Both the position numbers and the translations under genes were made by a program. Positions 60,253-64,000 of a stretch of DNA of 64,000 nucleotides are shown here, piece after piece. This stretch comes from Pseudomonas fluorescens (GTDB taxonomy: Bacteria > Pseudomonadota > Gammaproteobacteria > Pseudomonadales > Pseudomonadaceae), in contig NZ_CP148752.1 in NCBI RefSeq assembly GCF_040448305.1, positions 1,798,001 to 1,862,000 of the forward strand. The letters are read 5' to 3'. The stretch's first letter is position 1. Every line of letters begins with the position of its first letter. Below the pieces are notes generated by a model. That model saw only the letters and a list, made by a program, of their open reading frames with translations. It was not told where the DNA came from and made no database searches.

Positions 60253-61128
60253 ATGAGCAATACCCCGACCAGCGACTACCTGGAAACCCTCTACGAAGGC
60301 TACGGCCAGCGTTTTCGCATGGAAAAACTGCTGCACGAAGTGCGCACCGAGCACCAGCACCTGGTGATCTTCGAAAACCCGCGCATGGGCCGGGTGATGG
60401 CGCTGGACGGCGTGATCCAGACCACCGAAGCCGACGAGTTCATCTACCACGAAATGCTCACCCACGTGCCGATCCTGGCGCACGGTGCTGCCAAGCGCGT
60501 GCTGATCATCGGCGGCGGTGATGGCGGCATGTTGCGTGAAGTGGCCAAGCACCGCAGTGTCGAGCACATCACCATGGTCGAGATCGACGGCACCGTGGTC
60601 GACATGTGCAAGGAATTCCTGCCGAACCACTCCAAGGGTGCATTCGATGATCCACGCCTGAACCTGGTGATCGACGACGGCATGCGTTTCGTCGCCACCA
60701 CCACTGAAAAGTTCGACGTGATCATTTCCGATTCCACCGACCCGATCGGGCCGGGCGAAGTGCTGTTCTCGGAAAACTTCTACCAGGCCTGCCACCGCTG
60801 CCTGAACGAAGGCGGCATCCTGGTGACGCAGAACGGCACGCCGTTCATGCAGATCGAAGAAGTGAAGACCACCGCCGGTCGCCTGCGCAGCCTGTTCCCG
60901 GACTGGCACTTCTACCAGGCCGCCGTGCCGACCTACATCGGTGGCTCGATGACCTTCGCCTGGGGCGCCACCAATACCGCTTATCGCAAGTTGTCCCGCG
61001 AAACCCTGCAACAGCGCTTCACGGGCAGCGGCATCATCACCCGCTACTACAATCCTGAAATCCACATCGGCGCCTTCGCCTTGCCTCAGTATGTGTTGCA
61101 GGCGGTGAACAAACCAAGTAACGACTGA
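60253..61128 (+). CDS. speE: Spermidine synthase (polyamine aminopropyltransferase)
   Basis: 291 residues. The decarboxylated-SAM binding motif is IIGGGDGGMLREV, with the acidic VEIDGTVVDMCKE, and the putrescine-site DSTDPIGPGEVLFS is complete. It transfers an aminopropyl group to putrescine, giving spermidine and 5'-methylthioadenosine. MTA is recycled through the methionine salvage genes mtnBDC encoded 5 kb upstream. The ATG at 60253 follows GGAGCAC; an earlier ATG at 60223 is in-frame but not conserved. Confidence 0.96.
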   Translation: MSNTPTSDYLETLYEGYGQRFRMEKLLHEVRTEHQHLVIFENPRMGRVMALDGVIQTTEADEFIYHEMLTHVPILAHGAAKRVLIIGGGDGGMLREVAKHRSVEHITMVEIDGTVVDMCKEFLPNHSKGAFDDPRLNLVIDDGMRFVATTTEKFDVIISDSTDPIGPGEVLFSENFYQACHRCLNEGGILVTQNGTPFMQIEEVKTTAGRLRSLFPDWHFYQAAVPTYIGGSMTFAWGATNTAYRKLSRETLQQRFTGSGIITRYYNPEIHIGAFALPQYVLQAVNKPSND

Positions 61129-61149
61129 TGGGTTGAATCACAAAACCTG

Positions 61150-61267
61150 TGGGAGCGGCGGTGCGGCGATCCGACTTGCTCGCGAAAGCGGTGTATCAGT
61201 CAGCAATTCTGTCAACTGACACACCCTCTTCGCGAGCAAGTCGGATCGCCGCACCGCCGCTCCCACA
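61150..61267. repeat. Long-arm variant REPIN
   Basis: Both arms contain the extra GGTGCGGCGATCCGACTTG segment between GTGGGAGCGGC and CTCGCGAA, giving a palindrome of about 38 bp per arm, longer than the usual 20-23. Confidence 0.88.
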
Positions 61268-61360
61268 GTGAATTGCGGCGCAACAAGGCGGAACAATTAG
61301 CCAGCTAACAAGGTCGAGATAGAGGTAAGCCCATCCATGGGTTTTATCGAGGAGGCACCA

Positions 61361-61594
61361 ATGCAAAAGTGGAAAGTCACTTTCGTGGATGATCATGGCG
61401 AAACCATCGACGAAGTCTTTGAGTGCACCGAGCGCCCGGACTACGAGCGTGCCGCCAAGCTCATCAAGGCCCGGCTTCTTCCTGTCGCTGCCGAACTGGA
61501 TCTGAACGATCTGGAAGGGCGGACCACTGATGCGTGCGTCAAAGAGCTCAAGTCTCAGAACAGCATTCAAATCCTCGGCATTACTCCAATCTGA
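61361..61594 (+). CDS. Small conserved protein of unknown function
   Basis: 77 residues, soluble (MQKWKVTFVDDHGETIDEVFEC, then ERAAKLIKARLLP). It has a beta-strand pair followed by helices and ends in NSIQILGITPI. GGAGG lies seven bases before the ATG. It follows a REPIN and precedes rraB by about 210 bp. I do not recognise a domain. Confidence 0.7.
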   Translation: MQKWKVTFVDDHGETIDEVFECTERPDYERAAKLIKARLLPVAAELDLNDLEGRTTDACVKELKSQNSIQILGITPI

Positions 61595-61804
61595 GCAACA
61601 CCTCTCGCATTCACATCCAGGCCTTGGCAGAGGCTCTATCTTGAGGCTACTCTGCAGGCGAGATCAGCGAATGAATCGCTAAGGTCTGGTCTTGTCAGCT
61701 CCATGCTTGTTTCCCGCCGGCACATCGGTTGCCGTCGCTCGCGCTGTTCGGTTGCGGGTGAGGGAGTACGGAAAGTCTATCCATCGTTTTGAGGAGGACG
61801 TTTC

Positions 61805-62149
61805 ATGAGCACAGCCTATCAAGAAGACATCAGCAGCAGCGTTCTGCGCCGCATGAAAGAAGGCGGTTTTGACTTTTCGCGGTTTCATCCCATCGAGTTC
61901 TACGCCATTTTCCCGGACGAGGAGCGGGCACGCAGGGCGGCAGGTCATTTCCACCGTGGTGAATCCCTGAATGCGCAAATCAGTGTGCGCGACGACGGCG
62001 CCTGGGCGCTGGAGCTGTGCAAGGTCATGTATGCCACCTACGACGACATCGGCGACTTCGAACAAGGTTTCGAAGCAGTGGTTGAGCCGTTGGGCGGCAT
62101 CATCGAAGGCTGGGGAGTGAAGCAGGAGGTACGAGGGCGACTCGCATAA
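61805..62149 (+). CDS. rraB: RNase E inhibitor RraB-like protein
   Basis: 114 residues, shorter than E. coli RraB (about 138). FDFSRFHPIEFYAIFPDEERARRAA and YATYDDIGDFEQGF match the family fold; RraB binds RNase E and dampens mRNA decay. It lacks the acidic N-terminal extension. GAGGAGGACG lies upstream of the ATG. A hairpin terminator follows. The functional link to RNase E is by family only. Confidence 0.85.
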   Translation: MSTAYQEDISSSVLRRMKEGGFDFSRFHPIEFYAIFPDEERARRAAGHFHRGESLNAQISVRDDGAWALELCKVMYATYDDIGDFEQGFEAVVEPLGGIIEGWGVKQEVRGRLA

Positions 62150-62176
62150 CCTTATGAACAGTGACAACCAGCAATG

Positions 62177-62203
62177 ACGGCTGACCTTCGGGTTGGCCGT
62201 TTT
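62177..62203 (+). terminator. Terminator after rraB
   Basis: ACGGCTGACC, TTCG loop and GGTTGGCCGT are followed by TTTC. One base pair is mismatched. Confidence 0.7.
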
Positions 62204-62227
62204 CATTTTCGGTCATTGAACTTCGGC

Positions 62228-62254
62228 AAAAAAAAGCCGCCTGGGCAGACGGCT
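62228..62254 (-). terminator. Orphan minus-strand terminator
   Basis: On the minus strand AGCCGTCTG, two-base loop and CAGGCGGCT run into eight T residues. It faces leftward, but no minus-strand gene is recognised to its right. Confidence 0.7.
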
Positions 62255-62517
62255 AAAAGGGAAGTTTGGTGAGCATTTCAGCGAATGCATGGATTATCCG
62301 CAGCCATTGCCAGGCAGTGAAATCAACTCTGACTATGCTGGTGATAGGCGATCACAGCGCCTTGCAATGAAGCGGGGGCAATCAGGTTGGGGCATTTGTC
62401 GCACAGGATTGGTGCGTTGCGTGCGTCTTGATTATCCAACTGATTGAAATCTAAGCGTTTATGCCGATGGCACGGGCCTTGCGAAGGTCTGGACGTCCGA
62501 GTGACAAGGAGTACGGC

Positions 62518-63927
62518 ATGATCCGCACCTATTTTGATGAGATGTACGATGCCGGTGGCCAGGTCCGCCCGCATTATCGGGAGTTTGCCCGTTGGCTGGC
62601 CGAGACGCCTGACGAGCTTTTGGCACAACGGCGACGCGAGGCCGATCTGCTGTTTCATCGCGCCGGGATTACTTTCACGCTCTACGGTGATGAGCAAGGG
62701 ACAGAGCGCCTGATTCCCTTCGACACCATCCCCCGTAGTATCCCCGCCAGCGAATGGCGGATAGTCGAGCGCGGCTGCATCCAGCGGGTCAAGGCGTTGA
62801 ACATGTTCCTCGCCGACCTTTACCACGAGCAGCGCATCATCAAGGCCGGCATCATTCCGGCCGAGCAGGTGCTGGCCAACGAGCAGTACCAGTTGGCAAT
62901 GCAGGGCCTGGATCTGCACCGCGATATCTATTCGCACATCTCCGGCGTCGACCTGGTGCGCGACGGCGACGGCACCTACTACGTGCTCGAAGATAATCTG
63001 CGTACACCGAGCGGTGTCAGCTACATGCTCGAAGACCGCAAGATGATGATGCGCCTGTTCCCCGAGCTGTTCGCGGCGCAACGCATCGCCCCCATCGACC
63101 ACTACCCGAACCTGTTGCTCGATACCCTGAAAAGCTCCAGCCCCATCGACAACCCGAGCGTGGTGGTGCTGACGCCGGGGCGCTTCAATAGCGCGTTCTT
63201 CGAGCATGCGTTTCTTGCGCGGGAAATGGGTGTGGAGCTGGTGGAGGGCGCGGACCTGTTTGTGCGTGACGACAAGGTCTACATGCGCACCACCGACGGG
63301 CCGAAAGCGGTGGACGTGATTTATCGTCGCCTCGACGATGCGTTCCTCGATCCGCTGGCCTTCAACCCGGAGTCGATGCTCGGCGTGCCGGGGCTGCTGT
63401 CGTCCTACCGTTCCGGCAACGTGGTGCTGGCCAATGCCATCGGCACGGGGGTGGCGGACGACAAGTCGGTGTACCCGTTCGTTACCGACATGATCCGTTT
63501 CTACCTCGATGAAGAACCGATCCTGAAGAACGTTCCTACGTGGCAATGTCGTAATCCCTCTGAGCTTTCCCACGTGTTGGCCAATCTTCCAGAACTGGTG
63601 GTCAAGGAAACCCAAGGCTCCGGCGGGTACGGAATGCTGGTGGGGCCGGCAGCGACGGCGGCGGAAATCGAAGCCTTCCGCGCGCGGATCATCGCCAAGC
63701 CCCATGCGTATATCGCGCAACCGACGTTGTCGCTGTCGACCTGTCCGACCTTTGTCGAAAACGGTATTGCACCACGCCACATCGACTTGCGGCCGTTTGT
63801 CCTGTCGGGCCGTGAAACCCGGGTCGTGCCCGGCGGCTTGACCCGCGTCGCCCTGCGCGAAGGCTCCCTGGTGGTCAATTCCTCCCAGGGCGGCGGAACC
63901 AAGGACACCTGGGTGGTCGAGGATTAA
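62518..63927 (+). CDS. Circularly permuted type 2 ATP-grasp protein (DUF404/407)
   Basis: 469 residues. GITFTLYGDEQGTERLIPFD, the YYVLEDNLRTPSGVSYMLEDR block and VVKETQGSGGYGMLVGP match the ATP-grasp_6 / circularly permuted ATP-grasp family. Members are encoded with alpha-E (DUF403) and transglutaminase-like genes and are thought to make an unknown peptide-like bond. AAGGAG lies seven bases before ATG 62518. An alpha-E gene starts 13 bp after its stop, so the two form an operon. Confidence 0.9.
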   Translation: MIRTYFDEMYDAGGQVRPHYREFARWLAETPDELLAQRRREADLLFHRAGITFTLYGDEQGTERLIPFDTIPRSIPASEWRIVERGCIQRVKALNMFLADLYHEQRIIKAGIIPAEQVLANEQYQLAMQGLDLHRDIYSHISGVDLVRDGDGTYYVLEDNLRTPSGVSYMLEDRKMMMRLFPELFAAQRIAPIDHYPNLLLDTLKSSSPIDNPSVVVLTPGRFNSAFFEHAFLAREMGVELVEGADLFVRDDKVYMRTTDGPKAVDVIYRRLDDAFLDPLAFNPESMLGVPGLLSSYRSGNVVLANAIGTGVADDKSVYPFVTDMIRFYLDEEPILKNVPTWQCRNPSELSHVLANLPELVVKETQGSGGYGMLVGPAATAAEIEAFRARIIAKPHAYIAQPTLSLSTCPTFVENGIAPRHIDLRPFVLSGRETRVVPGGLTRVALREGSLVVNSSQGGGTKDTWVVED

Positions 63928-63939
63928 AGGAAGCCTGTC

Positions 63940-64000
63940 ATGTTAAGTAGAACTGCCTCGGATTTGTATTGGATGTCGCGTTACCTGGAGCGGGCGGAAA
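63940..64000 (+). CDS. Alpha-E domain protein (DUF403), 3' truncated
   Basis: Only the first 20 codons are in the window: MLSRTASDLYWMSRYLERAE. This is the characteristic start of alpha-E proteins, the usual partner of the circularly permuted ATP-grasp enzyme. AAAGGAAG precedes the ATG by six bases. Function of the pair is not known. Confidence 0.85.
   Translation, partial: MLSRTASDLYWMSRYLERAE

Noticed and set aside
1760..61267. Many evenly sized palindromes that could be mistaken for CRISPR repeats.
   Set aside because: They are single, scattered REP/REPIN elements, one per intergenic gap, not arrays with regular spacers.
62323..63780. A 485-residue minus-strand ORF opposite the ATP-grasp gene.
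   Set aside because: The ATP-grasp protein on the plus strand is strongly supported. Only the last 38 codons, beyond that gene's 5' end, were kept as a possible small ORF.

Overview
The window is ordinary chromosomal DNA of a Pseudomonas of the P. fluorescens complex. The evidence is the roughly 60% GC content, the protein sequences, the gene order, and more than twenty REP/REPIN palindromes of the type GTGGGAGCGGGCTTGCTCGCG or TGTAGGAGCGAGC...GCTCGCGA. As I remember it, the gene order matches two P. aeruginosa blocks: prc to htrB/patatin (PA3257 to about PA3241) and folE/prmB/aroC/mtnBDC/speE (about PA1674 to PA1687). No prophage, integrase, IS element, CRISPR array or secretion locus was seen.

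Layout. 0-4.4 kb: a truncated MFS-acyltransferase fusion, sugE behind a guanidine-II riboswitch, a bile-acid/sodium symporter-family protein and rdgC. 4.4-5.1 kb: two copies of a tRNA-Val/tRNA-Asp cassette. 5.2-8.2 kb: a catalase-like and di-heme peroxidase pair. 8.4-13 kb: an FKBP lipoprotein, a DUF1232 protein behind two inverted DnaA boxes, a three-gene XRE/unknown/Sel1 operon, and an EAL-CBS-GGDEF protein. 13-22.9 kb: prc, a quinone oxidoreductase, a HAD phosphatase, an ABC importer operon with an embedded phosphodiesterase-type hydrolase, and a GntR/UTRA regulator. 22.9-32.2 kb: an MscS channel, a 58-aa membrane protein, apeB, rluA, minE-minD-minC, lpxL/htrB and a patatin.

32.2-43.5 kb is a purine/ureide catabolism island: two OmpK/Tsx-like outer-membrane channels, a urate/xanthine permease, puuD, allA, alc, uraD, puuE, divergent uraH, a LysE exporter and an AzgA-type purine permease. 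Together the enzymes convert urate to glyoxylate and urea. Three TTGTRTACAA palindromes sit in its promoter regions.

43.8-51.6 kb: marR/aminotransferase divergent pair, glutaredoxin, folE, smr, isochorismatase-like hydrolase, prmB and alpha/beta hydrolase. 51.7-55.8 kb: aroC, then an MFS gene overlapping mtnB, with mtnD and mtnC (methionine salvage). 55.9-64 kb: DUF3509, an acyl-CoA synthetase, an ankyrin protein, several small proteins, speE (whose by-product MTA feeds methionine salvage), rraB, a circularly permuted ATP-grasp protein and the start of an alpha-E gene.

The most interesting signals are regulatory or structural: the purine-island palindrome family, paired PhnF-like operators around the ABC locus, three genes whose stop codon lies inside a REP element, the DnaA-box palindrome, and an orphan minus-strand terminator near 62.24 kb. 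I saw no convincing wholly new multi-gene system. Family names rest on motif recognition without database searches.
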